In this document: piece after piece, positions 1 to 5,985 of the stretch
How the letters are laid out: each line of letters begins with the position of its first letter
Position numbering within the stretch: the first letter of the stretch is position 1
Assembly (NCBI GenBank): GCA_017462445.1
Contig: JAFTRB010000048.1
Coordinates: 1-20,536, forward strand
Reading direction: 5' to 3'
DNA from: Clostridia bacterium
GTDB lineage: Bacteria > Bacillota_A > Clostridia > Oscillospirales > CAG-272
Length of the DNA: 20,536 nucleotides
Position numbers and translations under genes: made by a program
The notes under the pieces: model-generated
Database searches by the model: none
What the model was told of the DNA's origin: nothing
What the model saw: only the letters and a program-made list of their open reading frames with translations

Positions 1-76
1 GATTATTCCGTTCGACTTGAATGTGTTATGCACGCCGCCAGCGTTAATCCTGAGCCAGGATCAAACTCTCTAAAAA
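1..76 (-). rRNA. 16S ribosomal RNA, 5' end (partial)
   Basis: The reverse complement of positions 50-69 is the universal 16S 5' motif AGAGTTTGATCCTGGCTCAG. It is followed by the conserved stretch for GGATTAACGCTGGCGGCGTG and a CAAGTCGAACG segment. Only about the first 76 bases of the gene are inside the window; the rest lies beyond the left edge. The 5' end is placed about seven bases before AGAGTTTGAT, by analogy with E. coli numbering, so it is accurate only to a few bases. The sequence has a Firmicutes look, but this is too little to assign a family. Confidence 0.97.
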
Positions 77-280
77 ATTCTATCTCAAGTCCACTAGGAC
101 CTAAAATCTTTTTAGAGCTATTTTGTTCTAGCTTCTTCTTACTTTTTGAGTTTTTTCTTTCAAAGTGTATTAACGAGATCTCTGCACTACTATCGGTTTC
201 CCCAATAGTTCAGTGCTCGAAATTTCATGTTGTTCAATTTTCAATGATCGATGCACGAAAGCCATTCGCTTTTTGCGTGC
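77..280 (-). other. 16S rRNA leader (pre-rRNA 5' region)
   Basis: This roughly 200-base stretch separates the rRNA promoter from the mature 16S end and has no credible gene. Read on the minus strand it contains a TGAAAATTGAACAA-like segment (about 229-246), typical of Firmicutes rrn leaders. It also holds an imperfect hairpin at 184-216 with outer arms GCACT/AGTGC and an inner CTAT/ATAG helix, and a small CTAAAA-TCT-TTTTAG inverted repeat near 101-115. Leaders of this kind carry antitermination and RNase III processing signals. I infer the same role here and cannot assign boxA or boxB exactly. Confidence 0.6.
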
Positions 281-286
281 TTTAAT

Positions 287-315
287 ATTATAGACTATTC
301 GGGATAAAAAGTCAA
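287..315 (-). promoter_or_regulatory. rRNA operon promoter (sigma-A type)
   Basis: On the minus strand a -35 box TTGACT (310-315) is followed by exactly 17 bases and a perfect -10 box TATAAT (287-292). Immediately upstream (316-350) is a run of A and T tracts that would serve as an UP element, as is usual for strong rRNA promoters. Transcription would start near 280. Confidence 0.85.
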
Positions 316-368
316 GGGGTTTTTAAAAATTTTTTTAAGATTTTTTGTTTATGGTGTACAATGACATA

Positions 369-383
369 TGTGAATAGTTCACA
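369..383. promoter_or_regulatory. Inverted repeat upstream of the rRNA promoter
   Basis: The sequence TGTGAA-TAG-TTCACA is a perfect inverted repeat with 6-base arms and a 3-base centre, about 55 bases upstream of the rRNA -35 box. It resembles both CRP/Fnr half-sites (TGTGA/TCACA) and Rex half-sites (TGTGAA/TTCACA). The spacing is one base short of either consensus, so no regulator is assigned. It may be coincidental. Confidence 0.3.
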
Positions 384-460
384 AAAGGTAAAAGTTTGGC
401 ATTTTCACCAAAAGGCGCAGAAAAAACATATAATAAAAACGCCCGACATATCCCGTGAAT

Positions 461-497
461 AAAAAAAGAAAGCAGCCGCTCCCGAGGAAGCGGCTGC
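461..497 (-). terminator. Intrinsic terminator of the small membrane protein gene
   Basis: A perfect 9-base stem GCAGCCGCT/AGCGGCTGC (472-480 and 489-497) has an 8-base loop. On the minus strand it is followed by TTTCTTTTTTT (461-471). It begins nine bases past the stop codon of the gene at 506-910 and separates that gene from the rRNA promoter. Confidence 0.93.
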
Positions 498-505
498 AAA
501 AAGCG

Positions 506-910
506 TCAGGCTGGCTGACCGATTAAAAGAACTATGATGGGCAAAAGAACGCCAATGACTACAAAAATTGAATTCAGTATAGTGGATATTATGCCAAAAA
601 TCCTATCCCTGCCGTTACGGTAGCGCCAAGCGGTGGAGGAAAGCACAATGCCAATAATTCCAAGAACCGCTGTGCAAATCATACCCAGGAACACAACAGG
701 AATAATCACAAGAAGCGCAAGCCCCTCAAATCCCTCGGCCGTGTGGAACAGGATATACATCTCTATGCTGAAATATGCGTCAAAAGCAAACGCCAGCGCG
801 GTAAGAATGAAGATAACAACGGCGGCGGTCATATGTACAACCTTAGCTGCCTTGTTCGGCTTCTTTTCCTCCGGCTCTGCACCAAGTTCAACATTATCAA
901 AATTATCCAT
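506..910 (-). CDS. Small three-helix membrane protein of unknown function
   Basis: I do not recognise this 134-residue protein. It has a charged cytoplasmic-looking N-terminus (residues 1-23, rich in Glu and Lys). Three hydrophobic segments follow at about 24-46, 63-90 and 104-131, with a short basic loop RYRNGRDR between the second and third. There is no signal peptide. The overall pattern resembles the loosely defined DUF4190-like small membrane proteins of Firmicutes, but I cannot confirm membership. The ATG start is supported by AGGAAAGGAG (918-927) at good spacing. The gene is a single transcription unit, with its own promoter upstream and a strong terminator directly after the stop. It lies head-to-tail upstream of the rRNA gene. 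Confidence 0.8.
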   Translation of the reverse strand: MDNFDNVELGAEPEEKKPNKAAKVVHMTAAVVIFILTALAFAFDAYFSIEMYILFHTAEGFEGLALLVIIPVVFLGMICTAVLGIIGIVLSSTAWRYRNGRDRIFGIISTILNSIFVVIGVLLPIIVLLIGQPA

Positions 911-938
911 AGCAACTCTCCTTTCCTAGGATAATTCC

Positions 939-967
939 AATATAACACAATATCATTATTTTGTCAA
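939..967 (-). promoter_or_regulatory. Sigma-A promoter for the gene at 506-910
   Basis: On the minus strand a perfect TTGACA (962-967) is followed by 17 bases and TATATT (939-944). The start codon is about 30 bases beyond the -10 box, giving a short leader that contains the ribosome binding site. Confidence 0.88.
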
Positions 968-1030
968 GCATTTTTTAAGCTCAGCCATTATCCGTGGCAG
1001 ACGGTATTGAATATATAATATTAATGAAGG

Positions 1031-1111
1031 AAAGCGCGCTACCGGGGAGCAAGGCGGAAGGGACGGTCGAGACGGCGGCCCACATCAAGGAACAGCCCCG
1101 AGGCGCTTTTT
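1031..1111 (+). ncRNA. Possible structured small RNA or long terminator-like hairpin
   Basis: This GC-rich island lies in an AT-rich gap between two divergent promoters. A 7-base stem AAAGCGC (1031-1037) pairs with GCGCTTT (1103-1109). It is continued by CGGGG (1043-1047) pairing with CCCCG (1096-1100), and the 3' arm runs into TTTTT. The roughly 48-base interior is purine-rich and holds GGCGG, GGGACGG and GACGGCGG segments. A TATAAT at 1014-1019 could be its -10 box, but I see no matching -35. It matches no RNA family I know; I compared it by eye with SRP RNA, T-box and common riboswitches. It ends before the promoter of the next gene, so it is not obviously that gene's leader. Confidence 0.25.
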
Positions 1112-1132
1112 CGACCTCTTTTTACAAAGATA

Positions 1133-1161
1133 TTGACAAGAGTTTTTCCTTATGCTATACT
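1133..1161 (+). promoter_or_regulatory. Sigma-A promoter for the acidic protein gene
   Basis: A perfect TTGACA (1133-1138) is followed by 17 bases and TATACT (1156-1161). The ATG at 1152 lies inside this promoter, so translation must begin at the downstream ATG (1191). Confidence 0.9.
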
Positions 1162-1190
1162 TTTCAAAGAAACATATCAAGGAGATTATT

Positions 1191-1610
1191 ATGAAGCTTT
1201 ATGATGAGCTATATTTTGAAATAACAGCAAGCGGCGAGAAAAGGGATATCAACAAGTTTATAGCCTTCCTTAACTCGGGCGCGCTGGACGACTTTTTCGA
1301 AATGGACGAGAGCTTTCTCGAATATGACGATGACTTTGACTCCTGCGAGGACGATGGCGAAACAAGCGTTATCCTGGTAAATGACGATATAGGAATTGAG
1401 ATTGAAGAGTTTGAAACCTTTGATTTCCTGGAGACTATCTGTCGCAATGCCAGAGCAATAGATCTTCGCGGTAGACTATACGACGCAGATGACGAGGAAT
1501 ATGCCTTTGTCAGCGCAAAGGGCGACTCCTACTACCTCAACGCCGACAACATCGAGCTTAACGATGAGCTTGACGAGCAGGCGAAGAAGGACGACGCCGA
1601 GGATAATTGA
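1191..1610 (+). CDS. Very acidic small protein of unknown function
   Basis: The product is a 139-residue soluble protein that I do not recognise. By my count it has about 44 Asp/Glu against about 11 Lys/Arg, so it is strongly anionic. The N-terminal half alternates hydrophobic strands with acidic runs such as EYDDDFDSCEDD (residues about 44-55). A central IEIEEFETFDFLETI segment looks like a strand followed by a helix, and the tail is Asp/Glu/Lys-rich. There is no signal peptide or membrane segment. The start is ATG 1191, preceded by AAGGAG (1179-1184), because an earlier in-frame ATG lies upstream of the predicted transcription start. It is a single-gene unit with its own strong promoter, and it converges on the MATE gene across a shared terminator. 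Acidic proteins of this kind can be nucleic-acid mimics or metal binders, but nothing here decides that. Confidence 0.8.
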   Translation: MKLYDELYFEITASGEKRDINKFIAFLNSGALDDFFEMDESFLEYDDDFDSCEDDGETSVILVNDDIGIEIEEFETFDFLETICRNARAIDLRGRLYDADDEEYAFVSAKGDSYYLNADNIELNDELDEQAKKDDAEDN

Positions 1611-1623
1611 TAAAATTAATATA

Positions 1624-1698
1624 ATAAAAGCATCACAGGGGACATGGCGTCTCGCAATGGGATAACCCACGGTACGCCTTCCTCTGTGATGCTTTTAT
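1624..1698. terminator. Bidirectional terminator with nested stems
   Basis: A perfect 15-base outer stem (1624-1638 with 1684-1698, core AAAAGCATCACAG) is flanked by A and T tracts on both sides. It can therefore end transcription of the acidic protein gene (+) and of the MATE gene (-), whose stop codon is one base away. The 45-base interior is itself folded: GGCGT (1646-1650) pairs with ACGCC (1674-1678), and TGGG-ATAA-CCCA (1658-1669) forms an apical hairpin. This is much more elaborate than an ordinary terminator loop. Confidence 0.85.
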
Positions 1699-1699
1699 A

Positions 1700-3079
1700 T
1701 TAAACTCTCTTATATTTTCCCTTGCGGAAGCGGATATAAATTATTGAACAAACAATTATATTGACTATCAGGCACAGCGACCAGGAGAAGGTATAGCAAA
1801 CATACAGGTTTGCAATATCCTCCACAAGCACGCCCACCGTAGGCATAAAGGGATAGATGAATGTCATCCAAATCACCCTGAATAAAAGCACATTCACCAC
1901 CGAGTTCAGCATCGGCAGTATCGGATAACCAAAGGCGTGCTGAACCGAGCTTAAGGCAGAGTTCAGTGCGCCAACAAAATAAATAGCCAGGATATAGCGC
2001 ATACGAACAATTCCAAACTCCACAGCAATAGGCTCGTGGGGGAGGAAGATGCCAAGGAGCGGCTTGCCAAGCAGATAAAGCAAGGGCCCCAGCATACCAA
2101 GAGTAAAGCAGATTCCTATGCTGGAGAAGATGGTCTTCTTCACTCGGTCATTGTTCTCTGCTCCCAAGTTCTGCCCGATAAAGACAATAGAGGCATCTGC
2201 CACCGAGTTGGAAAGCGAGGCAACCACCATCTCAAAATAGCCCGCTGCGGTGTTGCCCGAAATGGCATCGGGGCCGTAGGCGTTTATGGCTGACTGAATC
2301 TGGAGATTGGAAAGGCTGAAGAGCGCGGTATTGAACGCCCCGGGCAGGCCAAAGCGAATTATGCTGAGCATATCACCGAGGTGTGGGCGAATTTTTGACA
2401 GCTTGATTTTACAGGGACCGTCGATACGGCAAAGGTGAATTATAACAAGAACCGAGCCTATCACCTGGGAGGCAAGGGTGGCAATAGCAACCGCCGCAAC
2501 CTTGTCCGCAAGAGTAAAGCAAAGAATAATATTAAGAAACATGTTTGTAGCGCCTGCGGCTATCATATACATCATCGGGCGTGTGCTGTCCCCCGTGATG
2601 CGGATGATTGCCGAGCCAAAGTTATACACCAGGGCAAAGGGAATGGAGAACATATAAATGCGAAGATATGTAAGCGCGCCCACATAACACTCCTCGGGGC
2701 AGGCGGTCATATCAAGCAGCCAGGGGGAGGCAAAAAAAGCCACCACGGAAAGAATGGCGCCCAGCACCACCGCAAGCACAAGCGCAGTATCCACGATCCG
2801 CTTTGTTCTTTCATCGTCCTTCGCTCCCAAGCACCTTGGAAGTATGATGCTTATTCCCGAGGCGAGTCCAACTGCCGAGGTAACGCAAAGATTTACGATA
2901 GGGCTTGTCGCGCCAACAGAGGCTATGGCATTTCCATCCGCCATATTGCCCACAACCGCCAGATCCGCCGCGTTGAAAAGCACCTGCAACAGCGTGCTTA
3001 TCATCAGGGGGAGGCTATAAAGAAGAATTGAGGAAAAAATCGGTCCGTTCAGAATTCTTGCTGATTTGATCTTAAGCAT
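1700..3079 (-). CDS. MATE family cation-coupled efflux transporter
   Basis: This 459-residue integral membrane protein has about twelve hydrophobic segments and the two-fold repeat typical of MATE (NorM/DinF-like) transporters. The N-terminus reads GPIFSSILLYSLPLMIS followed by QVLFNAADLAVVG. The repeated interdomain motif appears as RCLGAKDDERTKR in the first half and GQNLGAENNDRVKK in the second. MATE proteins export cationic drugs or metabolites in exchange for Na+ or H+; the substrate here cannot be read. I chose ATG 3079, with GGTGA just upstream, over an in-frame GTG at 3097 that adds six residues and has no better ribosome binding site. The length is normal for the family. It is a single-gene unit with a promoter at 3163-3190 and the shared terminator directly after its stop. 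Confidence 0.93.
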   Translation of the reverse strand: MLKIKSARILNGPIFSSILLYSLPLMISTLLQVLFNAADLAVVGNMADGNAIASVGATSPIVNLCVTSAVGLASGISIILPRCLGAKDDERTKRIVDTALVLAVVLGAILSVVAFFASPWLLDMTACPEECYVGALTYLRIYMFSIPFALVYNFGSAIIRITGDSTRPMMYMIAAGATNMFLNIILCFTLADKVAAVAIATLASQVIGSVLVIIHLCRIDGPCKIKLSKIRPHLGDMLSIIRFGLPGAFNTALFSLSNLQIQSAINAYGPDAISGNTAAGYFEMVVASLSNSVADASIVFIGQNLGAENNDRVKKTIFSSIGICFTLGMLGPLLYLLGKPLLGIFLPHEPIAVEFGIVRMRYILAIYFVGALNSALSSVQHAFGYPILPMLNSVVNVLLFRVIWMTFIYPFMPTVGVLVEDIANLYVCYTFSWSLCLIVNIIVCSIIYIRFRKGKYKRV

Positions 3080-3162
3080 TTCATCACCCAAGCACACCTG
3101 TGCCGTTCTGCCATCTCTGTTATTATTTGTCGGCAGGATAAATCTTTTCTTTAGTCAAGCCT

Positions 3163-3190
3163 ATTATACAACTTATAAAACAAAAGTCAA
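3163..3190 (-). promoter_or_regulatory. Sigma-A promoter for the MATE gene
   Basis: On the minus strand TTGACT (3185-3190) is separated by 16 bases from a perfect TATAAT (3163-3168). It leaves a leader of about 75-80 bases before ATG 3079. Confidence 0.8.
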
Positions 3191-3266
3191 TAGGTTAAAG
3201 AATTTTCACAGTAAAAAATCCAATTGTAAACTTTTTTGTATTTGCCGTAACAATTCAATGACACTA

Positions 3267-3296
3267 TTGACAAAAAGCGACAAGCTCCTGTATAAT
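3267..3296 (+). promoter_or_regulatory. Sigma-A promoter for the DUF308-like gene
   Basis: A perfect TTGACA (3267-3272) and a perfect TATAAT (3291-3296) are separated by 18 bases. It is back to back with the MATE promoter and leaves a leader of about 100 AT-rich bases before ATG 3403, in which I see no clear structure. Confidence 0.88.
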
Positions 3297-3402
3297 TAAA
3301 ACAGATATAAGATTATATATTCAGGATACAACTATATATTACTCATCTCTTTTAAGAGACTATAAATGACAGCACGAAAGGCAAAAAAGAAAGGACTAAA
3401 AA

Positions 3403-4161
3403 ATGAAGGATAAGAATATAGTGAAGGAGCCCTTCCCCTACGGCTACCTTTTGCTCGGCTTTTTGGTTTCGGCGGTAGGCATCTGCTTTATACTGCTGCG
3501 CGAGACCTTCACGATAATGGCGCTGGCAATGGGCATAATTATAATAATATTTTCTCTGGTACTATTCTCTCAAGCCTTGCTTGATAAGCGCCGCGGCTTC
3601 TTTTTCGTGTGCAAGCTTGTAGTAGGGCTTTCGGGAATTGCATGCGGAATTATTTCGCTGATCGTGCAAAGCGGAATAGTGTACATACTCTCAAACATAA
3701 TATACCTTCTTTTGATTATCGACGGAGCCTACAAGGTTGGCTCGGCATTCCATTCGCAAAAATACTATCTTATCAGATTTTGGATAACCCTTGCGATTGG
3801 CGCCGCGCTTGTTGTATGCGCCTTCCTGATGTCAAAATATGAGATAAGCCAGGAAAGCGACGGAGATATGCTCCACGGATTTTTGACAGGCGCATTGCTT
3901 GTGGGCGACGGTATTCTGAATTTCCTGTACGCCTTCTTCAGAAGCTCCTTCCATAACAAGGAGCCTATGCCCGAGGTGGCAGAGCAAAATCCCGACGAGC
4001 CTGTGCCCGAGGTGACGGAGCAAAACCCTGACGAGCCTGTGACGGAGGAGATACGATCGAGCGAGGAGGAGGATCTCCCAAGCTTTGATGACGAGCCCGG
4101 ACCGCTGACAGAGGAAGCCGAGGATGCGCCTCTGCAAGCGCCAATCATTAAAATCGAATAA
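3403..4161 (+). CDS. DUF308/HdeD-like six-helix membrane protein with acidic repeat tail
   Basis: The product has 252 residues. Six hydrophobic segments at about 13-32, 37-57, 66-88, 91-110, 123-143 and 157-180 match the short-repeat membrane proteins of the DUF308 (HdeD-like) family. HdeD is linked to acid resistance in enterobacteria, but the role in Firmicutes is unknown. From residue 187 a Pro/Glu-rich cytoplasmic tail contains EPMPEVAEQNPD and EPVPEVTEQNPD in tandem and part of a third copy, then a further acidic stretch ending IIKIE. The start ATG has AAAGGA at 3389-3394. It is a single-gene unit between its own promoter and the terminator at 4200-4235. Family assignment rests on topology and general sequence look, so it is moderate. 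Confidence 0.75.
   Translation: MKDKNIVKEPFPYGYLLLGFLVSAVGICFILLRETFTIMALAMGIIIIIFSLVLFSQALLDKRRGFFFVCKLVVGLSGIACGIISLIVQSGIVYILSNIIYLLLIIDGAYKVGSAFHSQKYYLIRFWITLAIGAALVVCAFLMSKYEISQESDGDMLHGFLTGALLVGDGILNFLYAFFRSSFHNKEPMPEVAEQNPDEPVPEVTEQNPDEPVTEEIRSSEEEDLPSFDDEPGPLTEEAEDAPLQAPIIKIE
3961..4050 (+). repeat. 36-base in-frame tandem repeat
   Basis: Two copies of a 36-base unit (3961-3996 and 3997-4032) differ at only a few positions and are followed by a partial third copy (4033-4050). Each unit encodes twelve residues of the form EP(M/V)PEV(A/T)EQNPD. The copy number could vary by slippage without shifting the frame. Confidence 0.9.
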
Positions 4162-4199
4162 AAAGGTCTCTTTCATTGGGGCTCACCGCAAACGGAAAA

Positions 4200-4235
4200 G
4201 GCGAGGCACATTATACTGTGCCTCGCCCAAAATTT
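4200..4235 (+). terminator. Intrinsic terminator of the DUF308-like gene
   Basis: A perfect 11-base stem GGCGAGGCACA/TGTGCCTCGCC (4200-4210 and 4217-4227) encloses a 6-base loop and is followed by CAAAATTTTT. The T tract is offset by five bases, so termination may be less than complete. The rest of the gap up to 4335 holds a weaker inverted repeat CTGCCG/CGGCAG (4265-4270 and 4310-4315). On the minus strand this is followed by a run of eight T and could end the coat gene transcript. Confidence 0.8.
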
Positions 4236-4335
4236 TTACAAGGATAAAAAAAAGGTTAGAAGGTCTGCCGCCCTCACCATTCGGGAATTAGTCAAATAAA
4301 AGGAAATAACGGCAGGCGTGTTAAATTAAAAGCCA

Positions 4336-4794
4336 TTAATTGTACATTCCGTTTTTCTCAAGATAGCTGTAAAGCTGCTCCCCGTGGTTCTGCTCCTCCT
4401 TCTCTATATGGGCAAGAGTATCACGAAGAATTGGCGAGCAAAACTCAAAGACTCCGGTGTTGTACACCGAGGAAACACGCTTCTCCATCGAGAGTGCGTC
4501 ACGGCAAAGATAGGCATCGTTTTCCTTATCTCTGCCACTGCAGGGAGAGGTCTCTCCCGCGTATTTTGCGCTTGCCGCCGACTTGGGAGGTGATGGCATA
4601 GCAACCTCCTCGCCATTCAGTATTCGAGTGATGGTAGAAAGATGTGTTTGCTCAGCCCTTCTGATCTCGGCAAATATCTGCTTGAGAGCCGGGTCCTTCG
4701 CCTCCTCCTCATATCTTTCATACTTCTCGATGCACAGCTCCTCCTGCGCCTTCAGATCCTTCAGAATGTCGGTTTCCTTGCCTGTAAGTGTCAC
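4336..4794 (-). CDS. Coat F-like spore protein with ferritin-like fold
   Basis: The 152-residue protein begins MTLTGKETDILKDLKAQEEL, characteristic of the Coat F family of spore coat proteins in Clostridia. Four helices can be drawn at about 7-31, 36-60, 92-116 and 121-147. Helices 2 and 4 each carry an E-x-x-H motif (E48-H51 in AEQTH, E134-H137 in EEQNH). Helices 1 and 3 offer E18/E19 and E104, the spacing of a di-iron four-helix bundle. A Pro/Ser/Ala linker (about 66-84) joins the halves. I chose the GTG start at 4794 because AAAGGAGG (4803-4810) sits eight bases before it; an ATG at 4836 has no ribosome binding site. It follows manA by 53 bases on the same strand and may share its transcript. 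Metal binding is inferred, not shown. Confidence 0.82.
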   Translation of the reverse strand: MTLTGKETDILKDLKAQEELCIEKYERYEEEAKDPALKQIFAEIRRAEQTHLSTITRILNGEEVAMPSPPKSAASAKYAGETSPCSGRDKENDAYLCRDALSMEKRVSSVYNTGVFEFCSPILRDTLAHIEKEEQNHGEQLYSYLEKNGMYN

Positions 4795-4847
4795 CTTGGT
4801 ATCCTCCTTTATTTGGTATACCGTGATGATAACCAAAAGGCCGGCTT

Positions 4848-5777
4848 TTATTCAATTCCCGGAATTTTTACCGTAATAAATTCAAGCTCTTCATCGCCAC
4901 GCATGACTATTTCTCCGCTATCGGCGGGGATAAAGACGCTCTCCCCCTTTTTGCACACCTCGCCGTCTATATAGCCCTCGCCGCCGACGACCGTAACCGA
5001 GAGGAAGCTGTCAGGGCCGACGGTAAAACTCTTTTCTGTAAAGTTAAGTTTATATTTTGCGGTTTCAAAATATTTGCATTTTCCTATTATTTCGGGCGAA
5101 TTCTCTACACGGGGTGCCTCCTTGTACACGGACAGGTCGCTGACAAGCATCGCCTTATCCACATGAAGCTCGCGAAGATTTCCATCCTTATCACGGCGCA
5201 TATAGTCATAAAGACGGTATGTAAGGGTGCTGTTCTGTTGAATTTCAAATATTACAACTCCCGCGCCTATGGCGTGGATAGTTCCCGAGGGGATAAAGAA
5301 CACATCCCCTGCCCTGACCTCCTTGAAGGAAAGCAGCTCCTCAACGCTGCCGTCCGCCACCCTTGCGGCGAATTCCTCCTTCCCCGAGGGACGGGATAGG
5401 CCCATATAAAGCCCCGCTCCCGGCTCAGCCTCCACAACATACCACATCTCGGTCTTGCCATACTGTCCCTCATTTGCAAGCGCATAGTCATCGGACGGGT
5501 GGACCTGGACCGAAAGCTTCTCCCTTGCGTCGATGAACTTGGTAAGCGTCGGGAAGAACTCAAAGCCCTGACAATTTTTACCCCAGCTCTCCCTGGGGAA
5601 CGCCTCGCTCAGCGCTCTGCCGTCAAAAATCTTGGCCTCGCCCCCCTTTGTGAAGGAAAGCTCCCAGCTTTCAGCGATCCTGTCCGCCTCTGACTCCTTG
5701 CCGTAGGCGCGAAGCTTGTTTCCGCCCCAGAGGTTGTCCTTAAGCGCAGGAGTCAATCTGTATATTCTCTTATCCAT
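4848..5777 (-). CDS. manA: Mannose-6-phosphate isomerase, type I
   Basis: The 309-residue cytosolic enzyme interconverts fructose 6-phosphate and mannose 6-phosphate, linking glycolysis to GDP-mannose and mannosylated polymers. It is the short Firmicutes form of the cupin enzyme. Zinc ligands are visible as Q91 and H93 (in SVQVHPSD), E110 (GKTEMWYV) and H168 (IPSGTIHAIG). The catalytic Arg lies in TLTYRLYDY (R188), and NLWGG near residue 15 is also typical. The start is ATG 5777 with AAAGGGAGAG just upstream; the open frame extends 40 codons further but passes through the promoter. The gene is transcribed from 5827-5855, divergent from the DUF1385 operon, and is followed by the Coat F-like gene. 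Confidence 0.95.
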   Translation of the reverse strand: MDKRIYRLTPALKDNLWGGNKLRAYGKESEADRIAESWELSFTKGGEAKIFDGRALSEAFPRESWGKNCQGFEFFPTLTKFIDAREKLSVQVHPSDDYALANEGQYGKTEMWYVVEAEPGAGLYMGLSRPSGKEEFAARVADGSVEELLSFKEVRAGDVFFIPSGTIHAIGAGVVIFEIQQNSTLTYRLYDYMRRDKDGNLRELHVDKAMLVSDLSVYKEAPRVENSPEIIGKCKYFETAKYKLNFTEKSFTVGPDSFLSVTVVGGEGYIDGEVCKKGESVFIPADSGEIVMRGDEELEFITVKIPGIE

Positions 5778-5826
5778 TTTTCTCTCTCCCTTTCCCGACC
5801 TGCCGCGGTATGATATTTCTAGGATT

Positions 5827-5855
5827 ATTTTACACCACAACGCAAAGAATGTCAA
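5827..5855 (-). promoter_or_regulatory. Sigma-A promoter for manA
   Basis: On the minus strand a perfect TTGACA (5850-5855) is followed by 17 bases and TAAAAT (5827-5832). It is divergent from the promoter of the DUF1385 operon, about 90 bases away. Confidence 0.88.
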
Positions 5856-5922
5856 GCGGAAGCCGACAGGGATAAATAATTCGAAAATTTTACACAAACC
5901 CCTTTTATTTTATTTTTATTTG

Positions 5923-5931
5923 TGTTATAAT
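5923..5931 (+). promoter_or_regulatory. Extended -10 promoter of the twelve-gene operon
   Basis: TGTTATAAT (5923-5931) is a perfect extended -10 element (TG-n-TATAAT). The expected -35 position holds only an AT-rich stretch. A second possible -10, TATACT, lies at 5934-5939. This is the only promoter I can identify ahead of the plus-strand run that starts at 5986. Confidence 0.65.
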
Positions 5932-5985
5932 GGTATACTACAATAATTTTGCACACACGCATGTCGCGTTAAGAAAGGATAATAC

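Noticed and set aside
28..285. 85-codon open frame on the plus strand over the 16S start
   Set aside because: It covers the antisense of the 16S rRNA and its leader, has no ribosome binding site and has a composition unlike a protein.
994..1194. 66-codon open frame on the plus strand starting at GTG 994
   Set aside because: It runs through the structured block and the promoter at 1133-1161 and has no ribosome binding site.
2435..3031. 198-codon plus-strand frame inside the MATE gene
   Set aside because: It is antisense to a clearly coding MATE gene and is His/Arg/Lys-rich low-quality sequence.
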